From a virus: a stretch of 24,305 nt of DNA. The stretch spans positions 1-24,305 of the IMG/VR virus record IMGVR_UViG_3300035670_001208; one strand, written 5' to 3'. Shown here one piece after another: positions 1-7,033 of the stretch. A program made the position numbers and the translations under genes. Positions within the stretch are counted from its first letter, which is position 1. Every line of letters starts with the position of its first letter. The notes beneath the pieces are model-generated. The model was not told the DNA's origin. It was given only the letters and a program-made list of their open reading frames with translations, and did no database searches.

Positions 1-101
1 TGCATTTGCTGTGTTGCCTGACCGTATGTTTGACCTGTCACGGTTTGCTTGGCAACTTTACCCCCACGCAAATCTGAACGATTTGGATATTGCTTCGCCA
101 T
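1..101 (-). CDS. Short protein downstream of portal (3' part outside window)
   Basis: The reading frame starts at an ATG (101-99) directly after the portal TAA stop and runs open off the left edge. The visible N-terminus is MAKQYPNRSDL, followed by a Gly/Gln/Thr-rich stretch with the motif TGQTYGQATQQ. A small basic protein with this kind of start often follows the portal gene in environmental phages; that is recollection, not a search. Its position in the head operon suggests a structural or head-assembly role, but no domain can be named. It is truncated only by the window boundary. Confidence 0.7.
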   Translation of the reverse strand, partial: MAKQYPNRSDLRGGKVAKQTVTGQTYGQATQQM

Positions 102-1904
102 TTACAACATCGCTCCCATTGGTGGGGCAGGCGGAGCCATGCCGCCACCGCCACCACCTAGTTGTGCTAATAAACCTTCAATACCTGAAGGTGCTGGACC
201 CGCCATTGGTTGTTCCATACCGACACCGGCAGGTGACAAACCAGGCATTGTTTCAGGTGCGCCAGTCGGTGCAGGTGTTGCCTGTCGTTCTTGCGCCCGT
301 TTCTGTGCTGCCTGAATTGCTTCAGGTAGCGACATCTTGTTTGAACCAACCATCTCAGCGATAAACGCCAAATCATCAGGTTGGTATGGGCCGTTCGGGT
401 CGGCGGCTTGTGCCTGTACAGACTGCAACAAAGCAGATTCGATGGCTTCTGCCACGATACGGTCACGTTCAAGTTCAGGATCGGCAATCATTGGGTCTGC
501 TTCACGGGCTGATTCTTTAGACATCAAGCCTGTACCTAAGCGTTGTCCAAGACTGATAACAAGATTGTTGATGTCTGCACCTGATGCAGAGTATGAAACA
601 TAGTGGAAGTCGGTTTCCCACATCTTGTTCGGGGTGTAATCCTTCATTCCACCGCCTGTGCCTGGAATGTAGAACGACTTGGAGAAGTTACCCCAATAGG
701 CTTTTTCGATTGCGATAGCAATCTTGTCTTCTTCGACCATGGATGAAGCAAAGATTTCTTGGGATTCTTGTACACGGAAATCCACGGTTGCTGACAGGAT
801 GGATTCGCCACGGCGACCTGTACGGATGTTTGTTCCGGATTCGCCACCGAACTCGGCAGGAATTGCACCTTCTAGGCGTTCTTGGCGTTCCAAACGGTCT
901 AACGCAACATCGGTTTTGTAGCCAGGGTTCGTTTGCAACTGTGTAATGTCGCCGCCCTTGACAACACCAAGTTGTCCTGTTTTGCCGTCTGCGATTTGGA
1001 TGATTTCAGCGTTTTCACCTGGGCGTGATACTAGGTATTCGTCAGGGAAAATGCCACGTTCGATAGCGATTTCGGTGAGAGCTTGAAGTCTTGCACGGGT
1101 GTAGTACATCCCTAGCAGGCCGTCGAACTGTCCACGGGGTTTGTCAAGCGTGATGCGTTGTGGGACAACAACAAGTGGCATCCCTGTGCGGTTGATGACA
1201 CGGGACAACTCGACTGCTTGTTGACCTGGGTAGGTTTGCCCTGTGATCGGGTCGAATGATTTTTCTGCCCCCATAACGATGGTGACAATTTCTTCGCCAC
1301 AGACATATTCAAGAATTGTGAACAGTGTGTCGGGTGATGGGTCTGCAACACGCAAGATACCGTTCAACAATACCCCGTAGTTTTGCATCAGCCAACGATA
1401 CGGGCGGTGATACGTGAAAATCACGTTATCCGGTACAGGATTATCAATATCAATACGAGGAGCAGCAAACGTATCCAACGGATTACGTAACTGCCACTCA
1501 GGAACACGCTTATCAAAGTTCGGCTTCAAATAAACAGGCGAATTGCTGTACGCCAACAGGTGTCTAGCCCGTTGACGCATCTTCATTGACATACGGTTCT
1601 GATCCCAAATAGCCAGCATCGCCCGCTTACGGTCACGAGCCAGTTTCATTGAGCGATCCTGTCCCTCACGGAGAGCAGGGAAATACGGTGACGGCATCGT
1701 AGAAGCGACACGCATACTCATTTGGTCTAAACCTTGTACCAACAAGTTGGCTACAGAAGATTTCGTGTTGCGATCCAGTTCATTCAACGGGACAATGACA
1801 TCACCGTTAGCGAGTTGACGTACTTCACGCATCTGACGAAGAATCGGCCCTTGGGACTCAACACGGTCCTTATACAGTTGAACGATTTCTTCGACAGTTT
1901 TCAT
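102..1904 (-). CDS. Portal protein
   Basis: This 600-aa protein lies immediately downstream of the large terminase, the usual place of the portal gene. The portal forms the dodecameric ring at one capsid vertex through which the terminase pumps DNA and to which the tail binds. The N-terminal third is helical and highly charged (MKTVEEIVQLYKDRVES), the centre is mixed alpha/beta, and residues from about 470 are long helices ending in a Pro/Gly/Met-rich tail with a run of six glycines. The length and N-terminus fit the 500-600 aa head-tail connecting proteins of short-tailed phages better than the shorter SPP1-type portals. A weak AAAGG element precedes the ATG at 1904. Function rests on gene order and general sequence character rather than a diagnostic motif. 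Confidence 0.8.
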   Translation of the reverse strand: MKTVEEIVQLYKDRVESQGPILRQMREVRQLANGDVIVPLNELDRNTKSSVANLLVQGLDQMSMRVASTMPSPYFPALREGQDRSMKLARDRKRAMLAIWDQNRMSMKMRQRARHLLAYSNSPVYLKPNFDKRVPEWQLRNPLDTFAAPRIDIDNPVPDNVIFTYHRPYRWLMQNYGVLLNGILRVADPSPDTLFTILEYVCGEEIVTIVMGAEKSFDPITGQTYPGQQAVELSRVINRTGMPLVVVPQRITLDKPRGQFDGLLGMYYTRARLQALTEIAIERGIFPDEYLVSRPGENAEIIQIADGKTGQLGVVKGGDITQLQTNPGYKTDVALDRLERQERLEGAIPAEFGGESGTNIRTGRRGESILSATVDFRVQESQEIFASSMVEEDKIAIAIEKAYWGNFSKSFYIPGTGGGMKDYTPNKMWETDFHYVSYSASGADINNLVISLGQRLGTGLMSKESAREADPMIADPELERDRIVAEAIESALLQSVQAQAADPNGPYQPDDLAFIAEMVGSNKMSLPEAIQAAQKRAQERQATPAPTGAPETMPGLSPAGVGMEQPMAGPAPSGIEGLLAQLGGGGGGMAPPAPPMGAML

Positions 1905-1946
1905 CTAAAACCTTTGGTTGACCAAGACGTTCTAAAGATAACACAT

Positions 1947-3926
1947 TTAACGGTTCAGCAACCATGATGGTCGCCACTGTCGGGGAGGAGCTTTTGCTTG
2001 TGTCAAATTTGGCAGGTTCAAAATCGCCATCCACAACGCCATCACAATGTCAGTGCCGTGCTTTTTGTCCCGTGACCACTTCGTTAACTCGTCTTGTGCC
2101 GCCAATGTTTTCCAGTTTCCACGCATAGACGGGAAACGAATAGCACCAGACCGCACCACCGGTGGAATCAACGCTTCGACACCTAGTTTTTCGTCAACTT
2201 TGTTGCGGCTTGTGGTGTGAGGTATCACGTTGACACGGTTCATGGCTTGCCAGCGTCGCACAAAATCATGTGCCAACAGGAATCGTTGGGCGGCGTTAAT
2301 CTCGACAACCCAATGGGAGATGGGGTAGCCCATTTCGTAGGATCGTTCCTGCCATTCGTTCATCAAACCTGAATACTCACTGGTTGTGGTGTTGAATCCA
2401 AGGACTTCTTCGGCGGATAATTTGACTCGTTCAATGTCGACGACATGATAAATCTGGGTTTCAGGTTGGTAGATGATCCACACAAACGCCCAAAACATTG
2501 TCGGTGACGGGTCAACCGCACAAATAGAAATCCACGGATGTGATAACCCTTCAGGGATATAACCAGGTTGGCGTTCGTTATCGACACAGCCAGGGTATTC
2601 CACCCCATCCATCCCTTTACCGCCGGTAATCCAAGTACGGTCCACCAGTCTGGCATCAAGGTCAAGGTCTTCCTGCTGGTACACAACTTGGAACACGTCA
2701 GGTTTGTTGTAGCGGATAAACGACAGGTCTTTCCACGGCAGACGTTTTGGGTCTAGAAGCGGCCCGTCAGGATACGGCGGGGCTTTGAAAGAACGAGACT
2801 CTTTCCCTGTGTCTAGTTCTTCGTAATACGCTTTGTAAATAATGTGACGGTACTTTTTTTGTCGGACAGGTTGCCCTGCTTGAACATCTTCAGGGGTTTC
2901 GACATCAGAACCGTCATAGTTGATGTCGTCATCAATGTCGTAAGTTTCCTTAGCGAGACAATGGGCGTACAAATCGCCTGAGCCGAGACGCTGACCTACT
3001 ACTGCTAGGAGTCCACCTGGGTCGCATCGGGCTTCAGCCACATTGTCCCACCGTTCAAGAAGCTTGTCCCTAGCCACACTTTCACGGGCGTTGTCGGGTG
3101 AGGCCACATCGTCAAACAAGCAAAGGTCGGCACGGTGTCCGATGAACTCTGCTTCGATACCGTAGGCACGTACTGTTGGTTCTTTGTTGTCAAGCCCGTT
3201 ACCGTCAAGTTGTTCAACCACAAATTCTTCGGACCGCCACAATGCACCTTTATCGACAGGTTTGAATCTTCCATAGTCAATCGTTAAACATCCTTCTGCG
3301 TTAACTGCTAAACCTTTCGCCACCATCATCGGGTCAGGCTCAATAGGCATCACACGCTCTAACGTTTCACGGATACGGCGGGAATACATCTTCGCCATGT
3401 TCTGTGAAACAGACCCGATCATGACACGGATACGCCGGTTACGAACAATCGCCCACACCGCAACATCATGAAACAATGTGGATTTGCCTGCACCTGGCGG
3501 AACATTCAACACAACAAATTCTTTTTCTTCCGACTCCAACAGTTTCACCAGTGTGATTGCTGCTTCTACCTGCCACGGTGACGGAACACGGCCAAGATAA
3601 TGCGTTCTAAAAAAATCAAAATCTTCTAAACCACGTTTAGCGTTGTCACATAACTGGTCGTGCGGGACAGCCGATGGAAGGTCAATGGCATCCATGAAGT
3701 TGTTATGTGCAACAGATTGCCTACCGCCAGAACCTGCACCTGAAGAAACCTTATGTGCCGCTTCTTTACGGTTCGCTTCTAACAGTCGAGCCTTCTTCAC
3801 CCAACGTGAACCCGTGTTGTAATGCACACCAGTTTCAGCACACGCATCTTTAATCGTGCGCCCTGCTGCGACTAACGCAAAAAACTTTGCTTTGTCCTGC
3901 GGTGGGACAGCTCTTTTAGTTCCCAT
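1947..3926 (-). CDS. terL: Terminase large subunit
   Basis: This DNA-packaging motor has an N-terminal ATPase and a C-terminal nuclease. Walker A is PPGAGKST (143-150) and Walker B is LCLFDD (268-273). The RNase H-like nuclease shows the expected acidic residues: D472 in CAVDPSP, E542 in VVEINAAQ and D626 in HGTDIVMA. At 659 aa it is longer than most large terminases. The extra part is an N-terminal helix-turn-helix (about 13-48, DACAETGVHYNTGSRWVKK) of the type usually found in the separate small subunit, so DNA recognition may be fused in; no separate small-terminase gene is seen. The start ATG overlaps the end of the methyltransferase gene by 11 bases and has only a weak ribosome site, suggesting coupling. 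The portal gene follows. Confidence 0.96.
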   Translation of the reverse strand: MGTKRAVPPQDKAKFFALVAAGRTIKDACAETGVHYNTGSRWVKKARLLEANRKEAAHKVSSGAGSGGRQSVAHNNFMDAIDLPSAVPHDQLCDNAKRGLEDFDFFRTHYLGRVPSPWQVEAAITLVKLLESEEKEFVVLNVPPGAGKSTLFHDVAVWAIVRNRRIRVMIGSVSQNMAKMYSRRIRETLERVMPIEPDPMMVAKGLAVNAEGCLTIDYGRFKPVDKGALWRSEEFVVEQLDGNGLDNKEPTVRAYGIEAEFIGHRADLCLFDDVASPDNARESVARDKLLERWDNVAEARCDPGGLLAVVGQRLGSGDLYAHCLAKETYDIDDDINYDGSDVETPEDVQAGQPVRQKKYRHIIYKAYYEELDTGKESRSFKAPPYPDGPLLDPKRLPWKDLSFIRYNKPDVFQVVYQQEDLDLDARLVDRTWITGGKGMDGVEYPGCVDNERQPGYIPEGLSHPWISICAVDPSPTMFWAFVWIIYQPETQIYHVVDIERVKLSAEEVLGFNTTTSEYSGLMNEWQERSYEMGYPISHWVVEINAAQRFLLAHDFVRRWQAMNRVNVIPHTTSRNKVDEKLGVEALIPPVVRSGAIRFPSMRGNWKTLAAQDELTKWSRDKKHGTDIVMALWMAILNLPNLTQAKAPPRQWRPSWLLNR

Positions 3927-4383
3927 ACACCACTACAGCAGAAGGGAACGGGGCAGCGTTAGGTCCATCATTGAACTTCAACCTCCCACGAATAAAACGA
4001 ATATCAGAAGCAAATGGTATTACATAATCATGCCACCATGCTGTATCTGTCCGTGCCGGTACAAGAGCAACAATGCCACACCCACGAACAGATTCCTGTG
4101 CTGCTTTAGCCATGAACTTGCCGATACCTCGACCATACGGCGGGTTCATAAAAATATATCCACCACCACAATCTTGGAACCAGTCACGCACTAAACAATC
4201 ACGGCGTTCAGGATCTGAATGGTCAGGCCCATACCAGTTATCTGCTACAAGAGTTGACTCAGAAACAGCGCAAGCGTCTAACACAAAAGAAAACTCTGCA
4301 TCAAGTTTCTTATAAAACGGTGTAGGAGTACGCCACGTCAAATCAATAGACGACAACGCCACACCAGAATAAAAATTTTCCAT
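3916..4383 (-). CDS. Phage Dam-type DNA N6-adenine methyltransferase
   Basis: This 155-aa protein carries the catalytic motif NPPYG (80-84) after the hydrophobic strand GGGYIFM, and an N-terminal FVLDACAV segment as the SAM-binding strand. The architecture fits the small phage Dam family, many members of which methylate GATC; the target here is not known. The start at 4383 is chosen because GGAGGGG lies five bases upstream, rather than the more distal in-frame start at 4410. It sits between two small basic proteins and the terminase, so it is likely expressed late, when it could protect or mark DNA before packaging. No cognate endonuclease is adjacent, so it looks like an orphan methylase. 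Confidence 0.88.
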   Translation of the reverse strand: MENFYSGVALSSIDLTWRTPTPFYKKLDAEFSFVLDACAVSESTLVADNWYGPDHSDPERRDCLVRDWFQDCGGGYIFMNPPYGRGIGKFMAKAAQESVRGCGIVALVPARTDTAWWHDYVIPFASDIRFIRGRLKFNDGPNAAPFPSAVVVYGN

Positions 4384-4403
4384 CACCCCTCCAGTGGCAA
4401 ATC

Positions 4404-4652
4404 CTACCACTTAACTTTATTAGCCCAATACGCCGCAGACATCTTACCCTTAGCGATGTTCTTCGCATGACGAGCTTTAAACGCTTTATTACGGGCAGAA
4501 CCATCCGGTGAACCCTGCACACCCTGCTGACCAAAACGAATCAACTTCACCGTTGACCCCTCCTTAGCCAACACAGCATGAGACTTCTTCGCACCAGGAG
4601 TCCGCTTCGGTTTGTTATAACCAGCGAACTTCTCACCCCGATACTCAATCAT
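4404..4652 (-). CDS. Small basic protein with KARHAKNIAKGKMSAAYWANKVKW tail region
   Basis: This is an 82-aa, very basic protein. The C-terminal end, from NKAFKARHAKN through the tryptophans of AAYWANKVKW, recalls a small conserved family common in marine and freshwater phages beside packaging genes (I recall it as DUF6321-like; not checked). The central VKLIRFGQQGVQG segment looks like a short beta sheet. Function is unknown; DNA binding or a virion role is a guess from charge and neighbours. The ATG at 4652 overlaps the stop of the 51-aa gene (ATGA) and has GGGCGGTGA upstream; a TTG start at 4667 is less likely. Confidence 0.82.
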   Translation of the reverse strand: MIEYRGEKFAGYNKPKRTPGAKKSHAVLAKEGSTVKLIRFGQQGVQGSPDGSARNKAFKARHAKNIAKGKMSAAYWANKVKW

Positions 4653-4804
4653 TGTTTCACCGCCCAAGCATTATCAACAAGGTTCGGATATTTACGGCCT
4701 GCTTTCTTCGCACGAGCCATCGCTGCCTTCTTCTGTGCAGGAGACAAAGACTGTGATTTCTTCTTCGGATTTTTCTGATCCCAAAACATTTTCTTAGAAG
4801 CCAT
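4649..4804 (-). CDS. 51-aa lysine-rich protein, first gene of the packaging operon
   Basis: This short gene reads MASKKMFWDQKNPKKKSQSL, then SPAQKKAAMARAKKAGRKYP and NLVDNAWAVKQ. About one residue in four is Lys or Arg, and the middle forms an amphipathic basic helix. It ends in an ATGA overlap with the 82-aa gene, which supports it as a real coupled gene. Similar short Lys-rich proteins ending in a YPNLVDN-like motif occur beside the same partner in other phages, by recollection. Function is unknown; a DNA-binding packaging or virion accessory is plausible from charge alone. No good Shine-Dalgarno sequence precedes it. Confidence 0.75.
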   Translation of the reverse strand: MASKKMFWDQKNPKKKSQSLSPAQKKAAMARAKKAGRKYPNLVDNAWAVKQ

Positions 4805-5411
4805 ACAACAACCATAACAGATGTGCTACACTCACACTGCAACAGAAAAGAACTCCCACGCTGGGAAGCGTTAGAGAGAGCAAGGCTGTACACCGGTTGC
4901 ATGGTGCGGGGCATTTCACACACGGAAACGTGGGTCGATGTTTCCTGCAACCAAGAAGTACCCAAGACCGAACCTTCCCCTGTTGCGTAAGAGAAACAAG
5001 CAGCGTGAACAAACGTCATCTGTTCGTGAAAGAAAAGACTTTCTGGTGTCGGCTAAAAGAAATTGGCTACGGCGACCAACCACTCAACGTGGTGAACTGT
5101 GGGGGAAGACCAATACCGGAGACTAAATCATCAGCCACGCTCACCTTTTACTACCGCCCTCGCAAGCTCGGTTGGTCACAAAGAAGCATGGCTAACGTCA
5201 AACCACAAGCTCGGCCCAGATGCTCACTTTTCTTTTTTGTCCTTTTTTCTTTTCCAGATTAGTCGCCCACACAGAGTGGTCAGCCACCACACACAGTCAC
5301 CAGCTAGAACACCACACAAAAAGAGTGAGTCTCGGCAAATCCACTAATACAGTACCCCCCGCACGGGGCGCCTCGGCACACCCCCCGTTGAGACTCCGGC
5401 CCAGAAAATTA

Positions 5412-5427
5412 CATAACCAACGTTATG
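5412..5427. promoter_or_regulatory. Inverted repeat CATAAC-N4-GTTATG, possible operator
   Basis: Perfect 6-bp arms separated by CAAC, in the middle of the divergent region. On the minus strand a TGTAAT hexamer (5413-5408), a five-of-six match to a -10 box, overlaps one arm, although no matching -35 is present. A repressor site for a leftward promoter is a reasonable but untested reading. Confidence 0.35.
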
Positions 5428-5504
5428 GGCGGCCCTATTCGCCACCGATCACGGGCCAGACACCCCGCCCCCACCCCCATACGGGCAAAAAATCGACGGG
5501 GTAC

Positions 5505-5570
5505 GGGGTTGTCGAGTGACGTGGCCGGCGATCCGCCTAGGGGGGCGCTGTCGAGTGGGGTTGTCGAGTG
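5505..5570 (+). repeat. Three direct copies of TGTCGAGTG upstream of the rightward promoter
   Basis: The nonamer occurs at 5510-5518, 5549-5557 and 5562-5570. The first and third copies share a longer match, GGGGTTGTCGAGTG (5505-5518 and 5557-5570), and a trailing GTGGCCG; they are 52 bp apart, about five helical turns. Spaced same-face repeats just upstream of a CRP-type palindrome and a strong promoter suggest binding sites for a regulator or a replication initiator. Confidence 0.6.
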
Positions 5571-5587
5571 TGGTGGCCGTTCTCGCT

Positions 5588-5607
5588 AGTGTGACGCACG
5601 TCACACT
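5588..5607. promoter_or_regulatory. Perfect CRP/GlxR-type palindrome
   Basis: The sequence has 9-bp perfect arms (AGTGTGACG and CGTCACACT) around a 2-bp centre, and contains TGTGA-N6-TCACA exactly, the consensus of CRP-family regulators including the actinobacterial Crp/GlxR proteins. Its centre (5597.5) lies about 54 bp before the predicted start of the rightward transcript and 8 bp from the -35 box. It could be bound by the host cAMP receptor or by a phage protein; the sequence does not tell which. Confidence 0.6.
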
Positions 5608-5615
5608 GCTACTAC

Positions 5616-5645
5616 TTGACAAGTGTTTAACGGTTGCCCCATAAT
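5616..5645 (+). promoter_or_regulatory. Strong sigma70-type promoter for the rightward gene cluster
   Basis: A consensus -35 TTGACA (5616-5621), an 18-bp spacer and a -10 CATAAT (5640-5645, five of six) lie 43 bp before the first rightward gene. Transcription would start near 5652. No other promoter this good was noticed in the rightward block, so it likely drives all fourteen genes down to the terminator at 9862-9910. A promoter this close to consensus is typical of immediate-early phage transcription by unmodified host polymerase. Confidence 0.8.
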
Positions 5646-5652
5646 CTATGTA

Positions 5653-5668
5653 GCGCCAATTCCGGCGC
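5653..5668 (+). other. 5'-end hairpin in the rightward leader
   Basis: GCGCC (5653-5657) and GGCGC (5664-5668) pair around a six-base loop, essentially at the predicted 5' end of the transcript. A terminal stem of this kind can protect phage early mRNA from 5' decay; this is inference from position. Confidence 0.45.
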
Positions 5669-5687
5669 ACATACTGAAAGGGCAACT

Positions 5688-6002
5688 ATGAACACTGAAG
5701 ATCGCTATCGAGTAACAGTGTCAAGTGATTGGTTCCACATTTACGAGTCAAGCGGTATGGCCGATGATCTGATCCGTGAGGGGTTAGTAATCGAGAAAGA
5801 AACTAAGACCCGTACAACTCTCAACCTGTCTGCCGGTCACATTCAATTCTTTATTAGCGATATTGAGCGCAACGTCGAATGGTGTGAACTAGAGGCCAGC
5901 GACAAGGCACGGTGGCGTAGGGCGCTTACACGTTTTGAGAACGCCGATCTGATCGAGGAACAATGGCAACGTGACACTAACGGAGAATGGGGCACCATCT
6001 AA
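5688..6002 (+). CDS. First gene of the rightward cluster, 104 aa, unknown
   Basis: It starts at the ATG directly after the repeated GAAAGGGCAACT leader, 36 bp from the predicted transcript start, so it is the promoter-proximal and probably most abundant early product. The protein is acidic and mixed alpha/beta, with a Trp-rich, helical C-terminal half (KARWRRALTRFENADLIEEQW). An earlier in-frame ATG at 5634 lies upstream of the predicted transcript start and is rejected. No family is recognised. Its stop overlaps the next start (TAATG). Confidence 0.85.
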   Translation: MNTEDRYRVTVSSDWFHIYESSGMADDLIREGLVIEKETKTRTTLNLSAGHIQFFISDIERNVEWCELEASDKARWRRALTRFENADLIEEQWQRDTNGEWGTI

Positions 6003-6220
6003 TGCACTCAGAACACCGATCCGTAATAGAGGCCGTAGGCGGTGACCCCGCATATATCGACGCTATTGTCAAGGCCGGCGGCGAGATTATCGCCCCATTC
6101 ACCCGCCTATCCCACTTAGGTGCCTTTATCGTGCGCCTACCTAATGATTCCGTAACAGTCATCACCGCTATTTGTGGCGACTGTTCCCGCCCACGTAGCT
6201 GTTGTATCTGTCTCTATTAG
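6002..6220 (+). CDS. 72-aa protein with C-terminal cysteine cluster
   Basis: It is coupled to the previous gene by a TAATG overlap, with GGAGAATGGGGC upstream as ribosome site. The first 55 residues are a compact alpha/beta stretch (IEAVGGDPAYIDAIVKAGGE, then a beta-rich FIVRLPNDSVTVIT). The last 15 residues hold four cysteines in CGDC and CCIC, likely a metal-binding knuckle at the very C-terminus. No function is recognised. Confidence 0.78.
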   Translation: MHSEHRSVIEAVGGDPAYIDAIVKAGGEIIAPFTRLSHLGAFIVRLPNDSVTVITAICGDCSRPRSCCICLY

Positions 6221-6250
6221 AACCTGATCGGGCGGGGTGTTGCACCGCTT

Positions 6251-6263
6251 GAGAGTCACTCTC
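6251..6263 (+). other. Intercistronic hairpin GAGAGT-C-ACTCTC
   Basis: Perfect 6-bp arms around one base lie in the 94-bp gap between two small genes. Outer sequences GGGCGG (from 6229) and CCGCCC (to 6272) can add an outer stem, and a TGACC/GGTCA pair follows at about 6277-6292. There is no T-run, so a simple terminator is unlikely; mRNA processing or a stability element is possible. Confidence 0.4.
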
Positions 6264-6314
6264 TCACCGCCCACGATGACCTAACGGGGTCACATAAACA
6301 GAAAGGGGCTACTA

Positions 6315-6521
6315 ATGGCCTATTATCCACGACAACTCGATCTCGATGGGATTATTTGTGACGATTGCGGAGATGCTCGATGGCCTAGCCACTCCCACTA
6401 TGGCACCGATACAGATGCCCGCATAGCGGAGGCTAAGGTCACCGGTGTTCTTTACTGTTGGGTTCCGATCTATTCGAACACTCCTAGCCCGTGCATTATG
6501 TGCGGAACACCTACCAAATAG
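6315..6521 (+). CDS. 68-aa zinc-ribbon-like protein
   Basis: Four cysteines form two knuckles, CDDC near residue 15 and CIMC near residue 61, with several histidines between (HSHYG), consistent with one zinc site. The N-terminus MAYYPRQLDLDGIICDDCGD has the look of a treble-clef or ribbon finger. It is preceded by the repeated GAAAGGGGCTACTA leader. No known family is assigned. It belongs to the series of zinc microproteins in this cluster. Confidence 0.82.
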   Translation: MAYYPRQLDLDGIICDDCGDARWPSHSHYGTDTDARIAEAKVTGVLYCWVPIYSNTPSPCIMCGTPTK

Positions 6522-6533
6522 AAAGGGGCAGCT

Positions 6534-6716
6534 ATGAGAAATAATCAGGGCGTGCTATGGGGCGTTAATTGGGAGCGCCACAACTACGGTATTTATTGCT
6601 ACGCCATCGGCGGTAATTTTTACCTACTTAGCCGCAAGTATGTCGGCAACGGTTCCGATGTTCTTTCAGTGCGGGAATGTGTTAAACAATTCCGGCGTGA
6701 CGTATTAGGCAAGTGA
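6534..6716 (+). CDS. 60-aa protein, unknown
   Basis: A small aromatic protein: the first half is beta-rich with Trp/Tyr (VLWGVNWERHNYGIYCYAIG), the second a helix with basic residues (VRECVKQFRRDVLGK). The layout, a beta hairpin followed by a helix, recurs in other tiny phage proteins of this window (8894-9049, 9046-9213, 14430-14606). It has a GAAAGGGGCAGCT leader; its own stop lies within the leader of the next gene. No function is recognised. Confidence 0.78.
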   Translation: MRNNQGVLWGVNWERHNYGIYCYAIGGNFYLLSRKYVGNGSDVLSVRECVKQFRRDVLGK

Positions 6717-6728
6717 AAGGGGCAGCTA

Positions 6729-6926
6729 ATGCCGGTAATAGCAAACATTAGAACAGAAACGGCCGATGGCACCGCAACGCCACACCAAAAAGTGATCGGT
6801 GACGCAACACTTGCGGAGCGTTTCGCCGTTGCGATCATCGGAACAGAAACGGCCTATGGAATTGTGACCTATGTGTCATTGTTCGACAGTGATACCGCAA
6901 CGTCACTAGGGGAATGGGAACACTAG
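6729..6926 (+). CDS. 65-aa protein with internal repeat, unknown
   Basis: The protein contains a short duplicated phrase, RTETADGTAT (residues 8-17) and GTETAYGIVT (38-47), suggesting an internal tandem duplication. It is rich in Thr and Ala, acidic, and has no cysteine. It is preceded by GAAAGGGGCAGCTA. No family is recognised. A 107-bp gap with a hairpin follows. Confidence 0.72.
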   Translation: MPVIANIRTETADGTATPHQKVIGDATLAERFAVAIIGTETAYGIVTYVSLFDSDTATSLGEWEH

Positions 6927-6953
6927 ACCGATACGGGGCGGGGTTAGACCCTC

Positions 6954-6972
6954 GACAGGTTCGCCACCTGTC
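6954..6972 (+). other. Intercistronic hairpin GACAGGT-N5-ACCTGTC
   Basis: Perfect 7-bp arms around TCGCC lie in the 107-bp gap before the 173-aa gene. No T-run follows, so it is more likely an mRNA stability or processing element than a terminator. It resembles the gap hairpin at 6251-6263 in placement but not in sequence. Confidence 0.45.
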
Positions 6973-7033
6973 CGCCCACTATGCCCACAAGGGGCAGACA
7001 CCGCTACGGCGGAATACCGAAAGGGGGCCGATT

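Larger units (their letters stand above)
4805..5587. other. Divergent non-coding region between leftward packaging genes and rightward cluster
   Basis: About 780 bases with no gene I can defend. It separates oppositely oriented operons and so should hold their control region. Contents: a small inverted repeat (ACGCT/AGCGT, 4858-4871); a pyrimidine tract at 5222-5259; a GC-rich, G/C-run block at 5355-5550; the CATAAC/GTTATG inverted repeat; and the first of the TGTCGAGTG repeats. Possible short rightward frames are 4823-4990 (GTG start, 55 aa, Trp/Glu/Arg-rich), 4938-5126 and 5005-5262, but they overlap one another in different frames and lack clear ribosome sites. The place next to the terminase would also suit a cos or pac site, or an origin, but no known signature was recognised. 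Confidence 0.6.
5676..7033 (+). repeat. Recurrent ribosome-binding leader GAAAGGGGCAGCTA
   Basis: Five genes of the cluster start with near-identical leaders directly before ATG: 5676-5687 (GAAAGGGCAACT), 6301-6314 (GAAAGGGGCTACTA), 6521-6533 (GAAAGGGGCAGCT), 6715-6728 (GAAAGGGGCAGCTA) and 7019-7033 (GAAAGGGGGCCGATT). Bacterial 16S rRNA ends in CCUCCUUUCU, so GAAAGGGG can pair over eight positions with one G-U wobble. The shared CAGCTA part goes beyond that and suggests duplication of the gene-start unit. Confidence 0.6.

Noticed and set aside
4657-5019. 120-codon leftward frame and a neighbouring 72-codon frame
   Set aside because: They overlap the 51-aa Lys-rich gene in other frames; the latter has the coupled ATGA junction and plausible protein composition.
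4805-5400. tRNA or tmRNA gene in the divergent region
   Set aside because: No GGTTCGAATCC-like T arm, acceptor pairing or anticodon arm could be found on either strand.
5440-5490. G-quadruplex on the minus strand at the C-run
   Set aside because: Only three long G-runs are close together; the fourth has two guanines, short of the usual four-run motif.
6914-7033. Longer N-terminus (40 residues) for the 173-aa protein
   Set aside because: The extension runs through a perfect hairpin and lacks a ribosome site, whereas the ATG at 7034 has the repeated GAAAGGGG leader.
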